64,000 nucleotides of DNA, taken from the NCBI RefSeq assembly GCF_042453785.1, contig NC_091673.1, forward strand, positions 11,069,501 through 11,133,500. Direction: 5' to 3'. How positions within the stretch are numbered: position 1 is the stretch's first letter; every line of letters begins with the position of its first letter. This stretch comes from Malus domestica. Lineage: Eukaryota > Streptophyta > Magnoliopsida > Rosales > Rosaceae. A program made the position numbers and the translations under genes. Below, piece by piece: positions 45,676-61,832 of the stretch. The notes beneath the pieces are model-generated. The model was not told the origin of the DNA, ran no database searches, and saw only the letters and a list, made by a program, of their open reading frames with translations.

Positions 45676-48600
45676 ATGGGGGTTTTGTATAAGCATCAGA
45701 TTCGCCGGTTAACGAAAATGAAGAAGTGGTCCGGGGGCTTGTTAATCGTAGTTCTTGCTATGATCTTGGTTTTTCGATATTCCAGCATTGTCAAAATCGA
45801 GCCACCAACACAGGCGCCTAAGCAGTCGGCTGCTGAGTTCTTTGGAAACCATCCAACAACTAATGATTCTGTTATTGTGGATTCGGAGAAGAAAGGAGAA
45901 AAGCCATATAAGAAATCCCATTTTGTAGAAGTTGATGGGCTGGATGATCTTTTTGCTTCCCATGACATTTTCAAAGAAGGGTCGAGGGCCTTGCTTGTAT
46001 GGCCTCACATGCGTACCCTACTCTCCAGGTCCGATGCTTTGCCTGAAACAGCTAAAGGGGTTAAAGAGGCCTCCGTTGCGTGGAAAGACTTGTTGTCCGC
46101 AATTGACAAGGACAAGGCTTCCAAATTAAACAAAAGTGATAACGAGGAAGACAAAAATTGCCCTTTCTCTGTAAGTACTTTTGACAAGATAGAGTCAAGA
46201 TATGAGAATATACTTGATATCCCTTGTGGCCTCATTGATGATTCTTCCATTTCTTTGGTTGGCATTCCTAATGGGCACTCTAGAAGCTTTCAAATCCAAC
46301 TCCTAGGCTCCCAACTTTTAGGAGAGTCTGAGCCTCCTATTGTCTTGCATTACAACGTCAGTCTCCCCGGTGATAACATGACACAGGAGCCATTTGTAGT
46401 TCAAAATACATGGACTCATGAACTTGGGTGGGGCAAAGAGGAAAGGTGCCCTTCTCACAGGTCTCCTAGCAACCTCAAAGGTAAATAACAAAATTTTCTG
46501 TTTAGACTTCGGACTGAGAGTGTCAAGTGAAACTCTTTCGCTAGAACATTCTCACAATTTACTTATCATGTGATGGCTCAAATTTGAACCAAATATAGAA
46601 CATTGTGTAAAAAATTTAAATAAACGCATGGTATAAACGACTCTAGTAAGATTTTTTCCTTTCTTATTTGTTATTCGAAAGTGGTACTTACAACACTGTT
46701 TCCCAATATAGTCAAATCTCGATTGTTTGTTATTTTCTGTCACGTAAGAATGAAGGTCCCTATAGAAATATATATATTTTTTTTTGAAAAAGGGGTTTTT
46801 CAGCTAGAATTCTAACATATTTTAACGAATTTGACAGTTGATGGACTTGTTCTTTGCAATGAACAAGCTGTGAGAAGCTCGTCGGAAGAAAGTCTAAATG
46901 TGAGTCGGCCTAGTAGGGACATGTTGACCAATGTTTCCGGAGGTGCCTATGAAGGTTCCAATTTCCCATTTGTTGAAGGAAATCCCTTTACCGCCACATT
47001 TTGGGTTGGTTTAGAGGGATTTCACTTGACTGTGAATGGAAGGCACGAAACATCTTTTGCGTATAGGGAGGTAAGGTATGAATTATTGGTAATAAGCTAA
47101 TAACGGATTATTGTACAAAATTTGTTGTTCGGCAAGACATTCCGTTTTTGTAAAACAACCTACCTACAATACTTCTTTTCATATGCAGAAACTTGAGCCA
47201 TGGTCGGTTTCCAAAGTCAGAGTGGCCGGTGGTCTGGACCTCTTATCTGCCTTAGCAAAAGGCTTGCCTGTTTCTGAGGATCATGATTTAGTTGTTGATG
47301 TTGAGCACCTCAGAGCTCCGCCCACTTCGAAGAGAAGACTATTGATGTTGGTTGGAGTTTTCTCTACTGGAAATAATTTTGAGCGTAGAATGGCTTTGAG
47401 GAGGGCTTGGATGCAGTACAAGGCTGTGCGTTCTGGAGATGTAGCTGTCCGGTTTTTCATCGGCCTTGTAAGCTGAACATTGCAGACTGGGAGTGGTTTG
47501 CCTTTTTTTTTTTGCTTAAATAGAAATTTAACCAACCATTTCCATAACAGATATGGGTGCAAAGAAATTTCTGCTACTTAGCTTAGAGCTTGCTGCTTAT
47601 TGCTTTCCTTCTTATACTCTTTTACATTATGAACCTGAAGAAGTGAAATAATTTCTGCATTTAACATACTCCTCGGACTCCAACATAGCGTTATAGTTGT
47701 GATATCAACATATTGATTGCTCGGAAAATTTGGCCGATAATGAGGTTTACAACTTTTTCATACATGCAGCACAAGAACAGCCAAGTCAATATTGAGCTGT
47801 GGCGAGAAGCGGAAGCATATGGAGATATCCAACTGATGCCATTTGTTGATTACTACAGCCTGATCAGTTTGAAGACAATTGCAATTTCTATTTTTGGAGT
47901 ATGTTGATACAAAATTCCTGCAAACTGAATTATCCATGATTCATAACTATGTTTTTGTCATTGAACTTTATTTGTTTTAGAAAATTTATTGTTAGAAAAG
48001 TTACCAATCATCTTTATCTTAAACATGCAGACCAAAATCCATCCTGCTAAATATATCATGAAAACGGATGATGATGCTTTTGTTAGAATCGATGAAGTGA
48101 TCTCTAGCCTCAAGGGAAAGCCGACCAAAGGTCTCTTGTATGGTCTAATATCCTTCGAATCTTCACCGGATAGGGACAAAGGCAGCAAATGGTTTATTGA
48201 TAACAGGGTATTCACATCGGATTTCATTCTGCACCGTGCATTTTGCTTGTTTCACTTTGACTTTGTTTTTCTTATGAGTCTCCTTTTGTGCAGGAATGGC
48301 CATATGCTATGTACCCACCATGGGCCCATGGTCCAGGCTACATAATCTCTCGGGACATCGCCAAATTCATTGTCCGTAGCCACCAGGAAGGGGATCTCAA
48401 GGTAAAATTTCTTGTTAACTTTGTTTTGTTTTATAAAAGACTGATAGTTGAAATACAAATGAGCAGGCTTTGAGTTGATTTTCTCACTCCTAAACTGACA
48501 TCTCGGCGTTATGACTTTTCAGCTCTTTAAACTAGAGGATGTTGCAATGGGAATCTGGATTCAACAGCTCAAGTACAGGGGTCAAGAAGTGAATTATGTC

Positions 48601-48729
48601 ACAGACGATAGGTTTTACAATGCTGGATGCGAGGCGAATTATATTCTCGCACATTACCAAAGCCCGAGATTGGTGTTGTGCCTGTGGGAGAAGCTGCAGA
48701 AAGAGCACGAGGCCGTCTGCTGTGAGTAA
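45676..48729 (+). CDS. Hydroxyproline O-galactosyltransferase-like (galectin domain + GT31), 645 aa
   Basis: Type II Golgi enzymes of this class add galactose to hydroxyproline of arabinogalactan proteins. Exons: 45676-46480, 46838-47070, 47189-47467, 47770-47898, 48031-48207, 48294-48401, 48523-48729, all in frame. A basic tail ([12 protein letters not shown]) precedes a membrane anchor ([14 protein letters not shown]). A galectin-type carbohydrate-binding domain lies at about 195-346 ([27 protein letters not shown]). The GT31 catalytic domain includes [25 protein letters not shown], the metal-binding KTDDDAFVR (Asp 495-497), [12 protein letters not shown] and LEDVAMGIW. Length and domain order fit the Arabidopsis B3GALT15-20/GALT2-6 group; which ortholog is not resolved. 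The alternative start at 45718 (MKKWSGG) is equally plausible. A non-coding leader exon probably ends before GTAATG near 45299. Confidence 0.9.
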
Positions 48730-49593
48730 AAATGTCAACTTTAGGGGGGGAGTTGGTGGTTTCGGCAACATTGTGTTGGATAAAAGTTGTAACTGTACAG
48801 ATATTCTTCAGCCTGAAGAAGTGGGAAATTTGGACTCAACTTGTTTTTCTTGTTGGATCAAATGGTATTCTTTTGTTGATTTACAGTAAAGATTCAGGTG
48901 GTTTCCCACATCTAAGGGCTTTTTGGTTTTTCTTGATAGATCATGTTGACCTCTTCAATGTCTTCATAGATATTCATGTACCAAACAAATTGCCAAGAAG
49001 AATTTACTTATGCTTACGAGCAAAGGTGCTTTGAGCCCGTTTAATGCTTTTCTAGAAAGCACCTCTACTTAAAAATACTTTTCTGGAAGAACTTTTGTTA
49101 GAAGCATGCCAAATTGTTAAAAGAAAAGATCACTTTAAAGTGCTTCAAAAGGCTCCACGTAAAGCTTATTTTTTTATGGTGTCCTTTCATAATCCAAACA
49201 AATTTTTACCCAATGTTGTCATAATTGCTTTTGATTATCTGATCACGCTTCTAAACCTCAGAAATCAATATCAAACCAGCCATGTTTACAACATATTCTC
49301 AAATGGGAGAAACTTTAGTAGGGTTGATCTATTAGTATCTGTCTCACATTAAACAGAATCATTTTGATATCATGAAATCGAAATACAATAAAAGTCTGTA
49401 TTTTTATGAAAAATCTTATACAGCTAACGTGCTCGGATGTATACTTTTTTATAAAATAAAAACATGTTACAAATAACGTAGTCGGATATTCCAGCACTCC
49501 AGATGAAGTGTGGCATCAAATTATCGTTATGTTATATGTTATATATTAATTGTATGATTATTTAGATAGGAATATTGGTGGACCGACAGCCAA
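48730..49593. other. 3' UTR of the galactosyltransferase gene and intergenic DNA
   Basis: 48730-49000 is probable 3' UTR. 49010-49170 contains AAAGCACCT/AGTGCTT-type inverted words resembling a decayed MITE. No gene recognised. Confidence 0.35.
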
Positions 49594-49755
49594 CAGGATC
49601 ATCTCCGAATCTTTTTTATGAGAGTGTGATTAGTTTTTATCAATTACTGTTTTTGTTTAATTTTAAATAAAAATATTTAAAATAATTTCTGATAGTACAA
49701 TGTACAATGAACGAATAAGATTGACAAATCTGAGATTCTCACAAAGAGGATCCGG
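49594..49755. mobile_element. MITE related to the element at 38445
   Basis: The ends read GGATCATCTCCGAATC and, in reverse complement, GGATCCTCTTTGTGAGAATC. The core TTTAATTTTAAATAAAAATA followed by TTTAAAATAAT is the same as in the 38445-38666 element. The subterminal CGAATAAGATTGACAAATC resembles the CATAATTCACGAATC of the other copy. The target duplication is not clear. Confidence 0.5.
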
Positions 49756-51869
49756 GTTTGACCTGCAGAGTCACATTTTTGTACACTTTGAGCAGATGTG
49801 ACATTTGGCGTGCTGTTTGATGATCATTGGCCGGTGTGGATTGGACCAGAAGAAGATTGGCCAATCAAAAATATCTAAAAGCTTGTTGGAACTTTCGTGA
49901 ATAAATAGTAAATACGAATATGTCGGACCAAATGATAAAAATATCGTCAAGGTTTTGATTGATGGGGAGGTTTTCAAGTTTTGGACCAATCATACTTGCT
50001 ATCTAGATATCTCACGAGATATTAACTTTTACGTTACGGATGTTTGTACATTTTATTTGGTTTCTCTCCTTGCGTAATTGGTTGTACTTCGTAACACATA
50101 GTTTGTTTGAAAGCGTTATTAAAACGATTAAAACGTTTTTGAAATAGATTCTTAGTAAAAATTCAAGTAAATCTTGAAGAAAAAAATTTAAGTGCTTTGC
50201 GGAAGAAGCATACATTTGGTGCTTCTTCTAAAAATCACTTAAAATGGTTTGGAACTCAAAAATTAAAAAACCAATTTCATAAAAAACGATTTTAGTTATT
50301 TTAAAAGTACTTTTAAATGAGCTCTATATAAGTTATTGTTAAAATTTGGACTTATTATAATAAAACAATGAATAAATATTACATGAGCGAGTCTTATCTG
50401 AATTTTGCTATTGAGAGAGTTTGAAAATAACATTTAGCTTGCTCTTAAAACTCGAATTCAGATTTTCATTTTTTCCGTTCTCAATGACAAAGTGGTATTT
50501 TAAGAAATCAAATTTACAATTTATTGTACTTTATATTGGTATTAAGGGATATTAAAACAAAACAACTTTGTTTTAAACCTGTATGTTCCAGAAAGCACCC
50601 AAGGGAATTTAATTTTATAAATTCATACTTCTATGATCTACATAGCAATTAGCATGCAGTATATCCACACAAAAAAAAGACCTCCACCTTGTAAATATGG
50701 ATGCCAAAGAAGATAAATGTCAGAATCTTTGATGGGTAGGCTGAGATAGTTGGATTAACTATATGGCTAATCTCCTTTTAACTTTTTGTTCGATAATAAA
50801 ATAAATAATTAACAAATTAAAAATAAAAGTAATAAAAGTAGAGGAAAGAGGACTTGCGAGTTAAGTTACTTTGATTAGTGTTGGTCTCAAAGCTGGTTTA
50901 GTATTGTTATGTTTAAAAAAAAAAACGTATGATGTGTTGTGTGAATAAACAGTTGTAAAATAAAGAAATTGAGTGTTTGGTCCAATGTCAGATCTCTATA
51001 ACCTAAACAGGTCAGACCTCAACGACGTTATTTGGAGTCACAAACTTGATGAATTTGTCGCATGCAAAGCTCAAATTTCATTTTCCTTGTTCTTCCTTTC
51101 TATAAACCATTCAATCTCTCTATGTTCCTATGTTGATTTTTAAGGTAATTGAAGGTCGCCAACCTTCAATCTGAAGAACTACAACGAGAAAGGGGTAAAG
51201 TAAAGGAGAATCGAGGATTGGTTGTGGAGGTTAATGTTCCTTACAGAGAAATTATTTTGAGAACCTTATTAAATGATTACTATTCACTCCGTGTTTTTAC
51301 ATAAAAAGAAAAGAAAAGAAGAGGCTTATTTTGGGAAGCAACTCCAGCTGCTTCCGTTTTTTTTTATTATTTTGGCATAGGATTTTGAAAAAAAAAAGAA
51401 CAGATTATTATTTTTTTTTTTTACAAAACACATGATTTTTAACACAACTTTTTGAAAAATTTAATCAATCTCAAACCAATGCTTAAACAACAAATTAGTG
51501 GAATCAAGGGCTAATTGCTGACCCAAGCCACAAACTCTAAATCCAACAAGGCAACAACCAACCAAAACGAACTCTCGTACGCAACCATTTCTGGCTATAT
51601 GATTTAAATGGAGGAGCTTTAATAAAGTTGCTTAGTCACTCCGCTTCTTTAACTAAAAAATTAGTAACCTAATTATTGAAAAGAAAGTACAATTAAAATA
51701 AAAACGTTTAACATAAAATACTGCATTTTAACGCTACGTGCACATCGGATCCTTGTGTGGAATGAGGGAGGAATTTCGGCTTTCGTTTTCTTCATGATTC
51801 ATAAATAATGGCTTCCTCCTAATTTAATAATCTTAATTTGTTGTAAATTTCAATGCTTCACTATTTGAA
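49756..51869. other. Intergenic DNA with degenerate repeats
   Basis: 50090-50340 holds a decayed element with AGTGCTTTGCGGAAGAAGCA / TGGTGCTTCTTCTAAAAATC inverted words. 51000-51260 is of mixed composition with no protein-like frame. No gene, RNA gene or promoter could be supported. Confidence 0.35.
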
Positions 51870-52073
51870 ATCACGATAAGGTGCTCAGTGGTTGGGGGCG
51901 AATTCCAAATTTGTATTATACATGACATTTTTTGTGTTCGATTTTTGGCGTTGATGATTCACACGATGATTATCAAAAGAGTATGAAATGTTTTTGTGAG
52001 TCTTCTCGACTCCTATAAAGGTGGACTGCAATGACGAAGTCATTAGCTGATTCTTTTTTTTAAGAAAAAAAAA
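51870..52073 (+). mobile_element. tRNA-derived SINE, copy 1
   Basis: Near-identical 14-bp direct repeats flank it (CTTCACTATTTGAA 51856-51869, CTTCATTATTTGAA 52074-52087). An A-box-like GTGCTCAGTGGTTGG lies near the start, a B-box GTTCGATTT at 51936-51944, and an A-rich tail at the 3' end. The body shares GGGGCGAATTCCA, TTCACACGATG and ATGACGAAGTCA-like blocks with the copy at 62450-62656. It is non-autonomous and would be transcribed by RNA polymerase III. Confidence 0.78.
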
Positions 52074-52954
52074 CTTCATTATTTGAATTGTACATCATGG
52101 TTCACGTGATTTAAAGCGAAAGATAACAAATTTATGCAATGATCATGCTTGTGGCTATATAAAATTTAAATATATTACATATGATTTGTGTGATGTCAGT
52201 CATTTGTAATTCTTACGCACGTGGTTAAGAGACGTTTCAATAATATCCTTGTGATGAAGAGCAAAACTTTAAAAGGTGTCAAGTGCCACATAGGCTGTCA
52301 AATTTAAAATTTGACGTCTCTTTTAAAAATAATTTTAAATGACTCTTCGCGACTCACATGTGGACGAAATAGAATAGAATTTCATGAAAATATCAATTTG
52401 GACTATGAATGATAACAGACTTAATCATAAGGTATTATTATGATTTTATTCACCACGTGACTAACATTGACACATGAACTACTTCATTTGGATAATTTAT
52501 GCAATTAGTGAATTTTCTATGTAGTTTTTTATTTTGTTTTCACAAGTCATACCGTAGGCAAGTGGATTCAAACTCGAAATCTCAAATGCACTGAGTACTT
52601 GCTTTTAACCAATTAATTTAATCCACAGAGTTCGTTTTTTCGTGATTAAATATAATTAATAGTAAATTACTGTTACGGAGTCATAGGTGGCGTCAAAGTG
52701 GATGCGGCAGCGGGAAGCAATCTTATGTCGGCACACTGTTTAGCTGTCACTACGTATAAGGAAAGCGAAGCACGGAATTCCAATTGCCGAGTCGGAATCG
52801 GAAACAAACGGCCGCAGAGGACACCTAGAAAGGGTAAAACCGTCAAAAAACCATTCGACCGCCTTCTGGTTGCCTCCAACAATTTACCCGCCAGGATTCA
52901 CGAGTCAAACACGCTACCTCACACAAAAACACCCCGAACCCGGTCCGCCACGCA

Positions 52955-53040
52955 CACGTGCCGTCCTTGACAACGGTGTTACCGGTTCATCCGGTCATTT
53001 ACTCCGTACCGGACTTGGATTCCCGATACCAATATAAATA
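52955..53040 (+). promoter_or_regulatory. Promoter of the PP2C gene (G-box and TATA box)
   Basis: A CACGTG at 52955-52960 in the context GCACACGTGCC is ABRE/G-box-like. A canonical TATAAATA lies at 53033-53040. Transcription would start near 53065, giving a leader of about 160 bp before the ATG at 53224. Response to ABA or light is possible from the G-box, but that is inference. Confidence 0.6.
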
Positions 53041-53223
53041 CGACTCTCTCACGCTCCTTTTCACATTTACACACAACAACAAAAATTTCGAGAAAATCCG
53101 AGATCGATCGAGAATTGGAAACCCCAAAGCCGAAATAAAAACCCTAATTTGCTATCCCTCTTCTTCTTCACTGAAAAGATCCCTAATTTGGTAATTTTTT
53201 GGACCGTACGACGGCGTTTAAGG

Positions 53224-55286
53224 ATGATTGTGAGCCAGGAAATGGTGGCTGAGGCGGAGGTTATCTGCCAGGAGACGGTGCTGGACATGAACTACGGCGT
53301 CTGCGTGGCCAAGGAGCACGAACTACAGATCGACGTGGCGTCCTCCTCGCCTACCTCTCCGAGCTTCGGCGAGGTTGTCGTCGCCGAGACGATTTTCCCT
53401 GAGATTTCTCGCTTCGAATCGGTATGTTCTATAGCTCCGTACCACTTCGTATGAAGAATTAGTGAATTATTTTCTGCTTTTAAGGGTTTTTGTAATTGGG
53501 TTTTCTGTGAGGGATTTGTTTTTTTAATTATTTTTTTGTGTGCGATTTGTTCGATTGTTTTGTTTTTTCTTGGGTTCTTCTGCTCTATATTAGTTGTGTT
53601 TTGGGAATTCTATGAACATAATTGACATGGGTTCTTGAATTTTTGTGGGTTCAGTTAGGGTATACTGAATTAACTGCTTCCGAGGGTTTTCTTTTCCTTT
53701 ATTTTTATGTTTTTAGATTTAATGGTGTTTTTCATTAGCCTGGAATACCTTTTCCTCATGAACTCTGGCGAATTTTTTTTTTACCGAATAAGTTCCAATT
53801 CCTTGGTGGTTTAGCTTTACAGTAAATTCCAAGTGAACCTTTTGATTTGGTGGATTTTTTAATGGAATTGATCAGAATTGTGTACTTGGTAGATTTATGC
53901 TATTTGTAGAATTTCGAGTCTGTATGAGCCCGATTAGATCAGGTGATCGAGGTTTAATGGGTTACTCATTCGGTGATCGAGGTTTTTCTTTTATAACATT
54001 TGATTTGCTGCTTAATTTTTGGGAATTTTGACTGAGGCAATCTTCAGCCTAATTAGAGGAAAAAATGAGCCTTTACTCTTGTAGCGCTTTTAGACGAAAT
54101 TTTTGGATGAAATCTTGTATCATTGATAATACACCGGTCAGTTCTGTAATTTTGGTGATTTCTTCATTCGTACTTTTTATGCTTGTTGGATTTCCAGTTT
54201 CTTTGTGTTCATACCAAAATCTATATCCAGGATTATGTTCTTTTGAGATGCATGGAACATGTTTACTCACCTACTTGTTTTCTCTTTTACCAGGTTCTGA
54301 GTTGCACAGAGGCGATTAATAATGCTGGAATGGAGTCTTCTGCAGTCAAGTTTGTTCCGAACATTCATTCAGGAAGCCATAGTGACATTGGACCAAGGGA
54401 TTCCATGGATGACGAGCACATTCGGATTGATGATCTATCTGCCCATGTTGGGGCTCTCTTCAAGTGTCCCTTTCCAAGTGCATTTTATGCGGTGTTTGAT
54501 GGTCACGGAGGGCCCGAGGCAGCTGCTTATATCAAGAGGAATGCTATGAGACTATTCTTTGAAGATGCTAATTTACTGCAGAGAATGGATATGGATGCTG
54601 TTTTCTTCAGAGAGTTGGAGAATTCCCACAGGAAGGCATTTCTACTGGCAGACCATGCCTTGGCTGATGAAGACAGCGTGAGAAGTTCATGTGGAACAAC
54701 AGCATTGACTGCTCTTATACTTGGAAGGCATTTGCTGGTTGCAAATGCTGGTGACTGTCGAGCAGTTCTTTGCAAGAAAGGAGTAGCAGTTGACTTGTCT
54801 CAAGATCACAAACCTAGTTACTTGCCAGAACGCATGCGAGTTGAGCAGTTGGGTGGTTACTTTGATGATGTGTATCTTAATGATTCTATCTCAGTCACCC
54901 GAGCCCTTGGAAATTGGGGCTTAAAATTACCATTTGGTTCCTCGTCGCCTCTAATTGCCGAGCCAGATGTTCAGCAGGTTATGTTAACAGAAGATGATGA
55001 GTTTTTGATCATTGGTTGTGATGGGATCTGGGATGTCATGTCAAGTCAGTATGCTGTGAGTCTGGTTCGGCGTGGGCTGAGGAGGCATGATGACCCCCAA
55101 CTGTGTGCCGAAGAACTCGTCAAGGAAGCACTGCGCTTGAACACATCAGACAACCTCACAGTTATTGTCGTGCGCCTCTCTTCACCGGAACGTGTTGAGT
55201 TCCCTCACCAGCGCCCGAGGTTGAGGATCTGCAGTCTCTCGGAGGAAGCACGCAGCCGGCTGAGAAGCTTGTTAGAAGGCAATTGA
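53224..55286 (+). CDS. Protein phosphatase 2C (PPM family), 396 aa, two exons
   Basis: Metal-dependent Ser/Thr phosphatase. Exon 1 is 53224-53421; exon 2 is 54294-55286, joined in frame (FES/VLSCTEA). The first 66 residues are acidic and family-specific. PP2C motifs then appear in order: AVFDGHGG with its metal-binding Asp, [68 protein letters not shown] and [10 protein letters not shown]. The Asp usual after RALG is Asn here (codon 54912-54914). The C-terminal tail ends [18 protein letters not shown]. Overall similarity is to the plant clade containing PP2C49/PP2C27-like proteins, which is an inference from motif spacing. No signal or membrane segment is visible, so it is likely cytosolic or nuclear. 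Confidence 0.93.
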
Positions 55287-58495
<3,209 letters not shown>

Positions 58496-59456
58496 AAAAA
58501 AATCATTACTTCCATTAATCTTTGTTTTCAATTTTTGTTTTTAAGAATTTTGGAATGACTTGGTAAGAACTTTCCATTTAGTTGTTTTAGCCTTCATTCA
58601 AGGTTAGCAGATAAAAGTGCTTGAGTACTTTTTTACCGTTCCCTTTGGCTGTGTCAAGGGAATAAATCTGTATGCTTTCTCATCTCACTGTGAATAACAA
58701 CATAAGGAAGGGTATGTTGAGCAAATGGATTGTTACCCATTTTGCGCACTTTTACTGCCTAGTAATTACTTGTTCTTGGATGATAATACTCGGGGTTAAG
58801 TAGGGCGACGGATCTGTTCTTATCGTGTCTTAATGATTAACTACTGATTAGGATAGGTCGGGGCTTGGCACACGTTGTAAGGGAAGGCGAGATAATAATG
58901 AGTCAAGATTATGATAGGTTCGGGTTCAGTTCAAACTACGGGGATGGGGATTAAAACTTTAGGTTTAGAGAGGGAGCTTCGCTATCTTAGGCAACTTGGC
59001 TGCGCCATGTTTGTTGCAATCGTCAACTGATTTATGTGTTGTCTTCATTTTTGGTTTAACGCAGTGCTCAGTGAAACTAGCAACATGATATGATAAAAAA
59101 TGGTTTGAGTTTGAAGACCAACCATTATTTGACAAGGGAAAGAATTGAACTGGGACTCGATATTCCCATCATGTCATACTGCAAGTTCCTCGTCTAAGAA
59201 TCGAGACCTACAAATAGAGTTTGAAAACGGCCCAAACCCACTAAAACCGACCCGTTTACAGGGCTACCTACACTCCCATCCGTAAAATCAGAATAAGATT
59301 AAAATATCTTAGTTTACAATTAATGGCCACTCTCTCCTCGAAAATCCAGGATCTGTTGAAAAAACCTCATGCAAATGCTAAATACCCCTTAAAATTGTAG
59401 CTACTGCCCATCGTCCTCTCTACAATTCCCAGTTTGGCCAACCGATCATTGCGCAG
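58496..59456. other. Convergent intergenic region between E3 and the BCNT gene
   Basis: 58496-58700 is E3 3' UTR. The remainder separates two convergent genes. 59100-59230 contains TGAACTGGGACTCGATATTCCC and AATCGAGACC words that could be a decayed repeat. No gene is seen. Confidence 0.4.
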
Positions 59457-61832
59457 TTATGGCTCCTCCCGCATATCTGGTTTCCTTTTGGCCTGCACGG
59501 CCAGGCGCGCATCCCTCTCCCGTTCAAACTCTCGGAAATCTGCTCGCTGCAAGAAGTTTACCTTATCCAAATATTGGTTTGAACTCTTTTTGTAAGATTC
59601 CAACTCCTCCTCCAACCCTTTCTCTTCCTTAAACTCCCCCCAATCCTTTTTCGTTTTGTCAAGCACACTGAGCTTTTGTTTCTTCCTAATCCGTTCGAGC
59701 ACAGCATCGACACCTGAAGATGCAGGAGCTTTTGCCTTTTCGGATGCTTCCTTTGAATCAGCATCAACAAGCTTCTTATATTCAATTTCTTTACCAGCAA
59801 AATCCCGAACCTCCATGATCTATAAAAACAAAGAGACCTGGCTGTTGAATATGATTATAACCAATAAACTTTCAAAAGTCTGCACCCACAATCAGGATTT
59901 TATAAACTTCAAACTTGTCTGTAGGATGATAATCGATCATGACAATCTAATAGTTACGAGTTTTGGTCTAAGAACCAGCTCCAAGAGATTTAAGTTAAAA
60001 AGGAAAACTGCTGAGCAATCAGAGACTAGACTACTCAGGTGGTAAAGGGGTGTGTAACTACATGCATACATGGATGTGTGTGTGTGTAATCTTATTATTT
60101 CCAAAATTGTCTGGAAAGAAAACTAAGAACTAGGTATACATCTCTTGAAAAATGATTCTCGAGGAGACTAAACAACTAGTGACTTCCACTTAAGGGAAAC
60201 CAAAGTTTAGCAAGACAGGTGCCCCCGACAGAGTAGAAACAAACATGTGATACAACAATATGCTTACCTCAACTTTCCCTCTGCCAGATGTTGCAACTGC
60301 AGCATCCTTAACTTCTACAAGAGCAGCAGCAGCAAGCCTCCTGGCCTCGTCACGAGATTTATCCAGCACACCATTATCACTGGAGCTGTTCTTCATGACA
60401 CTAGATCCCTTCTGTGATGCATCTTCTTTAGGGGACTCCGCCTTCTTTTGTGCCAGGCCCAGATATCCCATCCAATTCTGAGAAATAAATCGACGTAAAA
60501 GATTAAATTCTGGCCAACTACAATTTTATAATTCCAACAAAGATAGGAAGATTGAGGATATTCTCACATTAGATGACTTCTTGGGAGTTTTATTCACAGA
60601 TGAGGAAGACTTCTTTAATAAATCCTTGAACTGCTTATTTGATACTCCTTTATTCATTTGCTCCCACATGGCATCTACCCGAGCTTTTACCTCTATTAAG
60701 ATAGGAAATAACAAAGCCTTCTGGTCAATGAATTTATGGTACTTAACATCAGAATAGAAAATGGATAAACAAGCGTCTGTGAGTACAAAGAATTACTGAC
60801 CTGTTTGTTCAGGTTTTGTCTCTAAGCTTGGAAGAGGAGCAGCTCCATTGGTAGACTCGACTAGTAAACCATCCTTTTCACCTGCAGTACCTGAACCGGA
60901 AAACCAAACTGCTTAACCATAAGTATGAAAAAACGAAAAACAAACTGCAACTAAAGTACTGCTAGTGAAAAAAGTCGTGGTACAACCAGTCCTGGCAGTG
61001 CACGCATCAAATAGCATAAGACCAATATCAGAAACGAACCAACAATCCAACATCAATGATTCAACTAGAAGCTGTGACATAAGTCTATCTATGGAGCAAA
61101 GTCATCAAATGAATATTTCTAATGCCCCCTGAATTTTTCTTTCACTAGAAACCTATAAAACTTCAAAAGATATGATAAATATCAGTCGTAAATTGTTGTA
61201 GCTGCCAGTATTGATCTCCAACTCATCTTAGACACCTAGCACCCAATTGGGAATTCAACTAACAACGAGTAAATAACAATGTGATGGTGAGCTTCAATGG
61301 TTCGGCGTGCAACTCCACCTATATTACAAATTCTGAACTAAACTAAAAAGACCTAATTTTTAGAGTGCACAGAAGTTTAGCCAAACTTTGGTTCTGATCT
61401 AATTATTAAAACCCATTAACAGTAGATAACCCAGCTGAAAATGAGAGATTATTCCAGGAAACTTACGATCCTTGAAATGGGTTTTCAGATTTTCACAAGA
61501 AAATAAATGAATAAATAAAAAAGCAAGAAACTTCCGCTCATAAATCCATGAATGCTACACCAAACAAAACACTCCAAAGTCTCTACAATCACCTAGCGCA
61601 TATAAACTCATGATCCCCAAAGAAAAAAAAGGGTGAGCCGCTCGGAAAACCCATTGATTTTCTTTCATCATCAATGGTTTTTTTTCGAGGGAAACAAACA
61701 GACCTGGCCCAGCGTAAACATAAGAAAGACGGAATTATGGATAAGAAAATAAAATCGAGAAATAGAAAAAGAAAATAATGGGTAACCTGAACTGGAGGCG
61801 CCGAGAGCGGTGGTTGTGGTGGTGGTTGCCAT
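59457..61832 (-). CDS. SWC5: BCNT-domain protein (Bucentaur/CFDP1, SWC5-like SWR1-complex subunit), 277 aa
   Basis: SWC5/BCNT proteins help the SWR1 remodeller exchange histone H2A for H2A.Z in the nucleus. Five exons are read on the minus strand: 61787-61832 (MATTTTTTALGASSS), 60801-60890, 60568-60692, 60268-60477 and 59457-59819, all in frame with GT/AG junctions. The middle part is KARVDAMWEQMNKGV, KKSSSSVNKTPKKSSN and WMGYLGLAQKK. The conserved BCNT-C domain covers residues 200-270, with KKQKLSVLDKTKKDW, YLDKVNFLQRADFREFE and RDARL, preceded by IMEVRDFAGKEIEYKKLVD. The family normally ends in this C-terminal domain, as here. It is convergent with the E3 gene. The symbol is given by domain orthology. 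Confidence 0.88.

Noticed and set aside
51870-52073. Possible true tRNA gene from the B-box word
   Set aside because: There is no cloverleaf-length match, the body is about 200 bp with an A-rich tail and target duplications, so it is a SINE.
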